Part shown: positions 19,143-26,514 of the stretch, piece by piece
Numbering within the stretch: position 1 is the first letter of the stretch
How the letters are laid out: each line of letters begins with the position of its first letter
Origin: Actinoplanes sp. TBRC 11911
GTDB lineage: Bacteria > Actinomycetota > Actinomycetes > Mycobacteriales > Micromonosporaceae
Length of the DNA: 64,000 nt
Reading direction: 5' to 3'
Assembly: GCF_012933445.1 (NCBI RefSeq)
Contig: NZ_JABBNC010000035.1
Location: forward strand, 1 to 64,000
Position numbers and translations under genes: made by a program
The notes under the pieces: generated by a model
Seen by the model: only the letters and a program-made list of their open reading frames with translations
The model's database searches: none
Told to the model about the DNA's origin: nothing

Positions 19143-20477
19143 CTATTGGGGGTGGATGTTGTGGTTGGCGGCGAACAGGTTTGCCGGGTCGTAGTGGCGC
19201 TTGACCGCGGCCAGGCGCCGGTAGGTCTCCGGGGGATAGACGGCGGCCACCGCCTCCTCGGAATCGGCGGCCAGGAAGTTCGCGTAGGCGCCGTCGACGT
19301 GCGGGGAGAGCCGCTGCCACAGGGCCTCCACGCCGGGGCGGGCGGCCTCCACCACCGCCTCCGGGCCCACCAAGGTGGTCACCATCATGAGCTCGGCCCG
19401 GCGGTGGGCGTAGGCGGTGGCGTCGCCGGGGACGCGCGCGACCGCGCCGCCGACGCTGCGGATGGCGGTGAACGGGACCGTGCCCGATGCCCCGGCCTCG
19501 GCGATCGTGCGCAGGACCGCCGGCACCGACGGGGTGTCGACGAAGCCGCTGCGCGGGAGCAGCCGGATGCCGGGCGGCGGGGTCAGGCCGTCCTCGAGGA
19601 CGGCCGCGTACGACTTGAGCGTGACGTCGTCGTCCAGCACGGTGCCGAGGCGGCGGATCGGGTCGAGGGCGGCTCCGGCGGCCGTCGCGTCGTCGCCGTC
19701 GAAGACCACGTGGATCTCGACCGGGGCCGTCGCGCCGCCGGCGAACGGGTTGGCGTAGCTGACCACCGACGTCACGTCCTCGGGGGCGGTGCGCATGTAG
19801 TCCGCCCAGCCCTGCAGCACCCCGGCCGCCTCGGCCGCGGGGAAAGTGATTTTGCCGTGGAAGACCTCCGTGGTGGGATGCGCGGCGAACTCGAAGGCGG
19901 TGACGATCCCGAAGTTGCCGCCGCCGCCGCGGAGGGCCCAGAACAGGTCGGGGTTCTCGCCGGCGTCGGCGCGCACCACCTCGCCGTCGGCGGTGACGAC
20001 CTCGGCGCCGGCCACGCTGTCCAGCGCCAGGCCGTACTTGCGGACCTTCCAGCCGATGCCGCCGGTCAGCGTGAGACCCCCGACCCCGACGCTCTTGGTG
20101 TCGCCGGACGAGATCGCCAAGTCGTGCGGGGTCAGCGCCGCGGCGACCTGGCCCCAGGTGGCGCCGCCGCCGATCCGGACCCGTTCCTTGTCGAGCACCT
20201 CGACGTCGGCCAGCGCGCCGAGGTCGATCACGATGCCGCCGTCGTTGGTGCCGAAACCGGCAAAGCCGTGGCCGCCGCCGCGCACCGAAAGCGCAAGGCC
20301 GCTGGCGGCGGCGAACCGGACACCGGCCTGCACATCCCGTACGTCCTTGGGCCGCAGCACGTACGCCGGACTGCCGACGATCAGCACCGTACGGCGGGCG
20401 GTTTCGTACTCGGCCGAGCCGGGCTCGATGATGTCGCCACCGAACTCGCGGCGCAAAGTTTCCAAAAATGAGCTCAT
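19143..20477 (-). CDS. FAD-linked oxidase (BBE-like, PCMH-type FAD domain)
   Basis: 444 aa berberine-bridge/6-hydroxynicotine-oxidase-type flavoenzyme. The FAD-binding PCMH domain spans about 35-210: SVRGGGHGFAGFGTNDGGIVIDLG carries the flavin-linking His region, and IGGGATWGQV and GVGGLTLTGGIGW are characteristic. The C-terminal BBE segment reads YRRLAAVKRHYDPANLFAANHNI. The substrate is not predictable; relatives oxidise alcohols, sugars or antibiotic intermediates. ATG 20477 has GGGAGGAG upstream; the frame is open a further 29 codons but that stretch looks non-coding. It ends 40 bases past the shared terminator. Confidence 0.9.
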   Translation of the reverse strand: MSSFLETLRREFGGDIIEPGSAEYETARRTVLIVGSPAYVLRPKDVRDVQAGVRFAAASGLALSVRGGGHGFAGFGTNDGGIVIDLGALADVEVLDKERVRIGGGATWGQVAAALTPHDLAISSGDTKSVGVGGLTLTGGIGWKVRKYGLALDSVAGAEVVTADGEVVRADAGENPDLFWALRGGGGNFGIVTAFEFAAHPTTEVFHGKITFPAAEAAGVLQGWADYMRTAPEDVTSVVSYANPFAGGATAPVEIHVVFDGDDATAAGAALDPIRRLGTVLDDDVTLKSYAAVLEDGLTPPPGIRLLPRSGFVDTPSVPAVLRTIAEAGASGTVPFTAIRSVGGAVARVPGDATAYAHRRAELMMVTTLVGPEAVVEAARPGVEALWQRLSPHVDGAYANFLAADSEEAVAAVYPPETYRRLAAVKRHYDPANLFAANHNIHPQ

Positions 20478-20680
20478 GACGCTCCTCCCAGGCGGTGAAC
20501 ACAGACACGACGCGGGGGAGGGGGTTGGTGTGAGACGGATGCTTCGATTTGTGACGGGCGCCACGTGGGTAGCGCGGCGGCCTCATCGCCAGGGCACCAC
20601 ATCGACGCCCCGCGAGGCCAGGCGTTTGTGACCGGAACCACGGCCGGACCCGGCCGGGCTCAGCCGCACCCTGGCCGGAC

Positions 20681-21523
20681 TCACCCGGCCAGGCAGGCGA
20701 CGGCGAAGAGCGCGGCCAGCACGCCGCACAGGTGCACGGCGTGCATCCGCTCCCGGAGGACCGACCGGTTCAGCAGGACGGTGACCGCCGGATACAGCGA
20801 GGCGAGCACGGCGGCCTGCCCGAGCGGTCCACCGTGGGCGGCGACGAGGAAAGCGATGTCGCCCGCGACGTCGAGCGCCCCGACCCCGCACATCGCGACG
20901 ACCGTAGCGAGCGCCGGTGCGGGGCGGCGTCCGCTTTGCCTTTTCCGCAGGCCGAGGCCGGCCGCGAGAACCAGCGCGCCGGCGCCGCCGCAGAGGTGCG
21001 AGACGGCGATGACCCCGTACGCCTCGGTGCCGCTCGCCTGGTGCAGGAGGACGAAGTACGTGCCGAAGCCGAGCGCCGCGCCGAGGGCGGACACCATGGT
21101 CGACAGGCGGGCGGGCCGGGTGCCCCGCTCGACGGGCCAGCTCGCCAGCGTGACGCCGACCAGCGCGACAGCGACACCGAGCACCCCGACGGCACCGAAA
21201 CGCTCACCGCCGATCAACCCCCAGCCGACCGGGACCAGCGCGGCGGCCGCGGCGACCGGCGCGACGATGATCAGCGAGCCGTCCCGCATGGCGCGATAGA
21301 GCAGGCCCAACGCCGGCAGGCCGAGGAACCCCGCGGCCATCGCGAGACGCAGGTCGTGCGCGGACGGCATGTCCCCGAACGCGAGGACCGGCAGCGACAG
21401 CGCCATGCCGAAGACCTTGGAGCAGACCAGCACGGTCGTCACCCGGAGCCGGCGGGCCAGCACACCCGCGGTGAAGTCGGACGCTCCCCACATCACCGCC
21501 GCGATCGCGGCCGACACCGTCAT
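20681..21523 (-). CDS. EamA/DMT-family transporter
   Basis: 280 aa with about ten hydrophobic helices and an internal two-fold repeat, as in drug/metabolite transporters (start ITVSAAIAAVMWGASDF-like, second half from about 145 with ALGAALGFGTYFVLL). The substrate is unknown. The ATG at 21523 is preferred over the GTG three codons upstream; neither has a strong ribosome site. It points away from rph, with a 293-base divergent region between them that carries the RAE box. Confidence 0.85.
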   Translation of the reverse strand: MTVSAAIAAVMWGASDFTAGVLARRLRVTTVLVCSKVFGMALSLPVLAFGDMPSAHDLRLAMAAGFLGLPALGLLYRAMRDGSLIIVAPVAAAAALVPVGWGLIGGERFGAVGVLGVAVALVGVTLASWPVERGTRPARLSTMVSALGAALGFGTYFVLLHQASGTEAYGVIAVSHLCGGAGALVLAAGLGLRKRQSGRRPAPALATVVAMCGVGALDVAGDIAFLVAAHGGPLGQAAVLASLYPAVTVLLNRSVLRERMHAVHLCGVLAALFAVACLAG

Positions 21524-21740
21524 CCAGTGCACGCCGTGCGACCCGGGTCGGCGGTCATGAGCCGCGCGGGCCTGGCTGCATCAGGCGGTCGGCGAGTGTG
21601 TCCACCCGTCAACCACATCAAGATCAGGACGGCCCCGTCACGGTCACCCACCCAAAAGATGAGGCGGTGCCGACGCGTACGGGCAAAAGGAAGGGCAAGG
21701 AGACAACTCTCCCTGCCACTCTTAACGTATAGCGGACCCG

Positions 21741-21760
21741 GGGGCTTGCGGCAAGACCCC
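21741..21760 (+). promoter_or_regulatory. rifamycin-associated element (RAE)-like palindrome
   Basis: GGGGCTTGCGGCAAGACCCC, an inverted repeat of the type known upstream of rifamycin-inactivating genes in actinomycetes. It lies 56 bases before the rph start. Its presence supports the rph assignment and suggests rifamycin-inducible expression. Confidence 0.75.
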
Positions 21761-21816
21761 GGTCATGGCGCAGAATCGTCGGCCGGACCCACGACCTGCG
21801 GAAATGAGGGCTCGTA

Positions 21817-24372
21817 GTGATCGAGCAGTACGTGTTGGACCTGCACGACGTGGACGACGGGCAGGTCGCGGTCGTCGGCGGCAAGGGCGCGCACCTGGGG
21901 GAGCTGTGGCGGATCGGCGGCATCCGGGTGCCGGGCGGGTTCTGCGTGACGACGCGCGCCTTCGAGCGGATCATGGCGGAGGCGCCGGAGATCGACGAGC
22001 TGGTGCGCCGCATCGGGGACGACCGGGACGCGATCCGCACGCTCAGCGCGGAGATCCGCCGGATCATCGAAGGCATCACCGTGCCGGACGATGTCGCCGC
22101 GGCGATCACCGGCCCGCTCGACGAGCACGGCGCCTACGCGGTCCGATCCAGCGCGACGGCCGAGGACCTGCCGACCGCCTCGTTCGCGGGCCAGCAGGAC
22201 ACCTATCTCAACGTCATCGGGCCGGCCGAGGTGCTGCGGCACGTCGTCCGGTGCTGGGCCTCGCTGTTCACCGAGCGGGCCGTGACCTACCGGCAGCGTA
22301 ACGGCATCGACCACCGTACGGTGAAAATGGCTGTTGTCGTTCAGCGGATGGTCGTCGCGCGGGCGGCCGGGATCCTGTTCACCGCCGAACCCGTGAGCGG
22401 CAACCGGAAGGTCGCCACCGTGGACGCCAGCTTCGGGCTCGGCGAGGTGCTCGTGTCCGGACGGGTGAACCCGGACGTCTTCACCGTGCGCGACGGCGAG
22501 ATCGTGGCGAGGACGGTCGCCGCCAAGCGGCTCGCCATTCACGCCCTGCCGGAGGGCGGAACGCGGGAGGTCGCGATCGACGAGCGGCGGCCGGCGCTGA
22601 CCGATTCCCAGGTGGTACGCCTCGTGGAGCTCGGACGGCGCATCGAGGCGCACTTCGGTCGCCCGCAGGACATCGAATGGTGCCTGGCCGGCGACGAGTT
22701 CGAGATCGTGCAGAGCCGGCCGATCACCACGCTGTTCCCGATCCCCGCGGCCGGGGACACCGAGAACCACGTGTACGTCTCGGTCGGCCACCAGCAGATG
22801 ATGACCGATCCGATGAAGCCGCTCGGGTACTCGATGTGGCAGCTCACCGCGATGGTGGCGATGCACGAGGCGGGCGGGCGGCTGTTCGTCGACGTGACGC
22901 GGCGGCTCGGGCCACCGGCCAGTCGTGCCGCCCTTCTCGACGTGATGGGCCGGGGTGACCCGCTGATCCGGGATGCGTTGGAGACCATCCTGGATCGCGG
23001 CGATTTCATCCCATTGCTTCCCGACGTGGCGCCCGGGGGCCCGCCGCCTGCCGGAGCACCAGCCCCGCTTCCGACCGACCCGGCCGTCGTCGCCGAGCTG
23101 ATCGGGCGCAGCGAGGCCTCTTTGGCGGTGCTGCGGCGCGACATCGCCACGAAGACCGGGCCGGCGCTGTTCGACTTCCTCCTCGAAGCCTTCCAGGAGC
23201 ACAAACGCGTCCTCAGCGACCCGCTGAGCATCCAGGCGATCATGGCGGGCATGGAGGCCACCTGGTGGCTCAACGACCATCTGCTGGAATGGCTGAGCGA
23301 GAAGAACGCGGCCGACACGCTCACCCTGTCCGCCCCCGGCAACATCACCTCCGAGATGGGGCTCGCGCTGCTCGACGTCGCCGACGTGATCCGCCCGCAT
23401 CCGGAGGTGGTGGCGTTCCTGCGCGACGGCGGCTCCCTCGACGAGCTGCCCGAGGTCGCCGGCGGGGTGGCGGCGCGCGACGCCGTCGAGGCGTATCTCG
23501 ACCGGTACGGCATGCGCTGCGTCGGCGAGATCGACATCACCAGGCCGCGCTGGCGGGAGCGCCCGGGCACGCTCGTACCGCTGATCCTCGACAATGTGAA
23601 GCTCTTCGAGCCGGGGGCCGGGGCGCGGCGTTTCGAGCAGGGCCGGCGCGAGGCGGAGGACAAGGCACGCGAGGTGCTGTCGCGCCTGCGGGCCCTGCCG
23701 GACGGCGAGCGCAAGGCGGACGAGACGCGGCGGATGATCGACCGGGTCCGGACCTTCATCGGCTACCGGGAGTATCCGAAGTACGGCATCGTGAGCCGCT
23801 ACTTCGTCTACAAGCAGGCCCTGCTGGCGGAGGCCCGGCGTCTGGTACGCGCCGGGGTGCTCGCCGATCCCGAAGACGTCTTCTTTCTGACGTTCCAGGA
23901 ATTCCATGACCTCGTACGCACCGAGCGTGTCGACGACGGGCTCATCCGGCAGCGCAAGGAGGCGTTCAAGTCGTACCAGGCGCTCACCCCGCCGCGCGTG
24001 CTCACCTCGGACGGCGAGGCGGTCGCCGGCTCGTACCGCCGTGACGACGTGCCCGCGGGGGCGCTGGTCGGTTTGCCGGTGTCGGCGGGAACCGTGGAAG
24101 GCCGGGCACGGGTGATCGTGGACGTCGCGGAGGCCGACCTGGAGGCCGGCGACATCCTGGTCACGGCGTACACGGACCCGAGCTGGTCGCCGCTGTTCGT
24201 CGGGATCACGGGGCTGGTCACCGAGGTGGGTGGCCTGATGACGCACGGCGCGGTGATCGCCCGTGAGTACGGTTTGCCGGCCGTCGTCGGCGTCGAGGGG
24301 GCGACCCGGCTGATCCACGACGGCCAGCGGATCCGCGTGCACGGAGCCGACGGGTACGTCGAGCTGCTTTAG
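21817..24372 (+). CDS. rph: rifampicin phosphotransferase
   Basis: 851 aa dikinase-type enzyme that transfers the beta-phosphate of ATP to rifamycins and inactivates them. Domains: ATP-grasp (1 to about 320; GGKGAHLGEL near the start, AVRSSATAEDLPTASFAGQQDTYLNV), rifamycin-binding helical domain (about 325-755), and C-terminal swivelling His domain (about 765-851) with GGLMTHGAVIAREYGLPAVV and catalytic His near residue 810. The length and domain order fit RPH rather than PEP synthase, which is similar in the ends but differs in the middle. GTG at 21817 follows GAGGG. The RAE box upstream is decisive context. The stop overlaps the convergent oxidoreductase gene. Confidence 0.92.
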   Translation: MIEQYVLDLHDVDDGQVAVVGGKGAHLGELWRIGGIRVPGGFCVTTRAFERIMAEAPEIDELVRRIGDDRDAIRTLSAEIRRIIEGITVPDDVAAAITGPLDEHGAYAVRSSATAEDLPTASFAGQQDTYLNVIGPAEVLRHVVRCWASLFTERAVTYRQRNGIDHRTVKMAVVVQRMVVARAAGILFTAEPVSGNRKVATVDASFGLGEVLVSGRVNPDVFTVRDGEIVARTVAAKRLAIHALPEGGTREVAIDERRPALTDSQVVRLVELGRRIEAHFGRPQDIEWCLAGDEFEIVQSRPITTLFPIPAAGDTENHVYVSVGHQQMMTDPMKPLGYSMWQLTAMVAMHEAGGRLFVDVTRRLGPPASRAALLDVMGRGDPLIRDALETILDRGDFIPLLPDVAPGGPPPAGAPAPLPTDPAVVAELIGRSEASLAVLRRDIATKTGPALFDFLLEAFQEHKRVLSDPLSIQAIMAGMEATWWLNDHLLEWLSEKNAADTLTLSAPGNITSEMGLALLDVADVIRPHPEVVAFLRDGGSLDELPEVAGGVAARDAVEAYLDRYGMRCVGEIDITRPRWRERPGTLVPLILDNVKLFEPGAGARRFEQGRREAEDKAREVLSRLRALPDGERKADETRRMIDRVRTFIGYREYPKYGIVSRYFVYKQALLAEARRLVRAGVLADPEDVFFLTFQEFHDLVRTERVDDGLIRQRKEAFKSYQALTPPRVLTSDGEAVAGSYRRDDVPAGALVGLPVSAGTVEGRARVIVDVAEADLEAGDILVTAYTDPSWSPLFVGITGLVTEVGGLMTHGAVIAREYGLPAVVGVEGATRLIHDGQRIRVHGADGYVELL

Positions 24373-25328
24373 TGCGGTTGGGTGGTCAGCACGACTTTGC
24401 CGGTGGTGCGCCGGGCCAGCAGGTCCTCGACGGCGCGGCGGGCGTCGGCGAGCGGATAGACCGCGTCGGCCAGCGGGGTGAGCACTCCGGCGGCGACGAG
24501 CGCGAACATCTCGGTCAGTGGCTCCGCGTAGGCGCCGGGGACCGTCAGCCCGGGGCGTAACCAGAAGCCGGTCACGCTGCGGTTGTGGCGCGCCAGGTCG
24601 GCGGGGTCGACCAGGGGACGGCCCTCCCGCGACGCGGTGCCGAAGGTGACCAGACGACCGAAGTTGGCCAGCGTCTGCAGGCCCGCGCTGAACACCCGCC
24701 CGCCGATCGACTCGAGGACGACGTCCACCGGGCGGCCGTCGTTGGCGGCCAGGATCCGGTCGGTGTAGCCGTCCGCGTCGCTGGCCACCGCGACGTCCGC
24801 GCCGAGCGAACCGGCCAGGGTGCGCTTGGCCTCGGTCGACGCGGTCGCGATGACCCGCCCCGCCCCGAAGTGCTTGGCGAGCTGCACCGCGAGCGAACCG
24901 ACCCCACCCGCGGCGGCGTTGACGACGACGGATTCGCCAGGGCGTACCCGGGCGCAGTTCCGCAGGATGTGCCAGGCGGTGAGGCCTTGCACGAGAAGCG
25001 CGAGCGCCTGGGCGTCGGTCACCCCGTCCGGCACCGGTACGGCATCCGCGGCCGCCACCACCGCACGCTCGGCGAATCCGCCACCGCCGAAGGTGGACGC
25101 CAGCACCCGCCGGCCGTCCGCGGTGCGCCCGACCACCTCGGTGCCCGGGATGAACGGCAGCGACGGCGTCGGCTGGTACGTGCCCGCGAGGCGACTCGTG
25201 TCGGCGAAGTTGACCCCGGCCGCGCTCACGTCGACGAGCAGGAACCCGTCACCGGCGACCGGCTCCGGCGCCTCGACCAGCGACAGCACGTCGGGCCCGC
25301 CGAATCGGGCACATTGGATGGCTCGCAT
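24369..25328 (-). CDS. NADPH:quinone oxidoreductase-like (MDR superfamily)
   Basis: 319 aa zinc-independent medium-chain dehydrogenase/reductase. GroES-like N-terminal domain (about 1-110: VEAPEPVAGDGFLLVDVSAAGVNFAD, PFIPGTEVVG) and Rossmann domain with the nucleotide loop AAAGGVGSLAVQLAKHFGAG (about 137-156). The Cys/His zinc ligands of alcohol dehydrogenases are missing, which favours the quinone-reductase branch. The ATG at 25328 is chosen over a GTG three codons upstream. Convergent with rph (4-base overlap of ends), so no functional link is implied. Confidence 0.88.
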   Translation of the reverse strand: MRAIQCARFGGPDVLSLVEAPEPVAGDGFLLVDVSAAGVNFADTSRLAGTYQPTPSLPFIPGTEVVGRTADGRRVLASTFGGGGFAERAVVAAADAVPVPDGVTDAQALALLVQGLTAWHILRNCARVRPGESVVVNAAAGGVGSLAVQLAKHFGAGRVIATASTEAKRTLAGSLGADVAVASDADGYTDRILAANDGRPVDVVLESIGGRVFSAGLQTLANFGRLVTFGTASREGRPLVDPADLARHNRSVTGFWLRPGLTVPGAYAEPLTEMFALVAAGVLTPLADAVYPLADARRAVEDLLARRTTGKVVLTTQPH

Positions 25329-25355
25329 GATCCACACCGTATCGCCGCGGGGATC

Positions 25356-26363
25356 TCACGTGGCCGGGCGGTCGCAGCTCTCGCGTTCCACCAGCGTCGG
25401 CGGGAGCAGCCGCACCGGCTCCGTGTTGCGGCCGTCCAGCAGCCTCATCGCGGTCTCCACGGCCAGGCCGCCGACGTCGTGGGCCGGGATGTCGATCGAC
25501 GTCAGCGGGATCGGCATGCTCAGGGCGACGTCGCGCGGGCACACCGCCACCACCGAGATGTCCTCCGGCACGCGCCGGCCGCTCGCCCGCAACTGGTCGA
25601 GGACGGGACGCAACGCCTCCTCGTTGTGCACCACCAACGCGGTCACCCCGGGCAGTTCGGCGTCGATGTCGGCGAGGCACGCGCGTACGCCCTCGGCGCC
25701 CGGCTCGCACGGGTGCGCCATGGTCTGCAGGCCGAGCGCGGCGCCGGCCTCGGTGAAGCCGGTCAGGAAGCGGTCGGCGTAGCTGGTGCCGCGCCGGTAG
25801 ACGGCCGGTGAGGGGCCGACCAGCGCGATCTTGCGATGGCCGTGCCAGGCGAGATGCTGCAGCGCCTCGGCGGCCGCCGCGGCGAAGTCGAGGTCGACGC
25901 ACGCTATCCCGGCCGGGTCCGCGGGCAGGCCGATCAGCACCGACGGCTGCTTGAGTCTGCGCAGCGCGGGAATGCGCACGTCGTCGCGCTCGACGTCCAT
26001 CACGATCAGCGCGTCGACCATCGTGCTGTGCGCGACGCGTTCCAGGCCCGCGGTGCCCTCGTCCTTGGTCAGCAGCAGCACGTCGTGGTTGTGGGTGCGC
26101 GAGGCGGTCACCACCGCTGTCGCGAACTGCATGATGACCGGTACGTTGACGTCCACCCGCAGCGGCACGACCAGGGCGAGCACGTTGGTCTTGCTGCTGG
26201 CCAGCGCCCGCGCCCCGGCGTGCGGATGGAAGCCGAGCTCGGCGATCGCGGCCTGCACGCGCGCCCGGGTCTGCGCCGAGATGGGCCGGCGGCCGCTGAG
26301 CACGTACGAGACGGTGCTGGGTGAGACTCCCGCGGCGCGGGCGACGTCGTTGATCGTCGGCAT
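25356..26363 (-). CDS. LacI-family transcriptional regulator
   Basis: 335 aa. N-terminal LacI helix-turn-helix (TINDVARAAGVSPSTVSYVLSGRRPIS, residues 2-30) with the hinge helix RALASSKTN around 55, then a periplasmic-binding-type sugar sensor domain. GGGGAGGG lies before the ATG at 26363. It is the only LacI regulator in the window. CGAAGCGCTTCG palindromes of LacI type stand before the neighbouring GH3 gene (29537) and the ABC importer (32988 and 33011), so it is the natural candidate to bind them. The effector is unknown, perhaps a xyloglucan- or cello-oligosaccharide. Confidence 0.9.
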   Translation of the reverse strand: MPTINDVARAAGVSPSTVSYVLSGRRPISAQTRARVQAAIAELGFHPHAGARALASSKTNVLALVVPLRVDVNVPVIMQFATAVVTASRTHNHDVLLLTKDEGTAGLERVAHSTMVDALIVMDVERDDVRIPALRRLKQPSVLIGLPADPAGIACVDLDFAAAAAEALQHLAWHGHRKIALVGPSPAVYRRGTSYADRFLTGFTEAGAALGLQTMAHPCEPGAEGVRACLADIDAELPGVTALVVHNEEALRPVLDQLRASGRRVPEDISVVAVCPRDVALSMPIPLTSIDIPAHDVGGLAVETAMRLLDGRNTEPVRLLPPTLVERESCDRPAT

Positions 26364-26478
26364 CGGCCCTCCCCACGTCGCTGGTTTCACGGTGCGTTCC
26401 CGATCCTACTGAAGCCCATGATCATGGTGATACGCAGCGCCTCCCTGCCGAGTGCCCAGGGTGATCGGCCGTGCTGGT

Positions 26479-26509
26479 GCCCGCCCACCGGCCGGGCCGG
26501 TGGGCGGGC
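26479..26509 (-). terminator. terminator hairpin after the GH3 gene
   Basis: Perfect 14-bp stem GCCCGCCCACCGGC / GCCGGTGGGCGGGC with a 3-base loop, 5 bases past the GH3 stop. No T-run follows, as is common in high-GC actinomycetes. Confidence 0.65.
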
Positions 26510-26514
26510 CGCTC

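Noticed and set aside
21763..24342. 859-codon minus-strand frame opposite rph
   Set aside because: Complete overlap with an intact, well-recognised enzyme gene; composition (His/Arg/Asp-rich) is that of an antisense shadow.
25356..26363. LacI gene as regulator of the neighbouring quinone oxidoreductase
   Set aside because: No operator-like palindrome lies before the oxidoreductase gene, whereas matching palindromes lie before the GH3 and importer genes.
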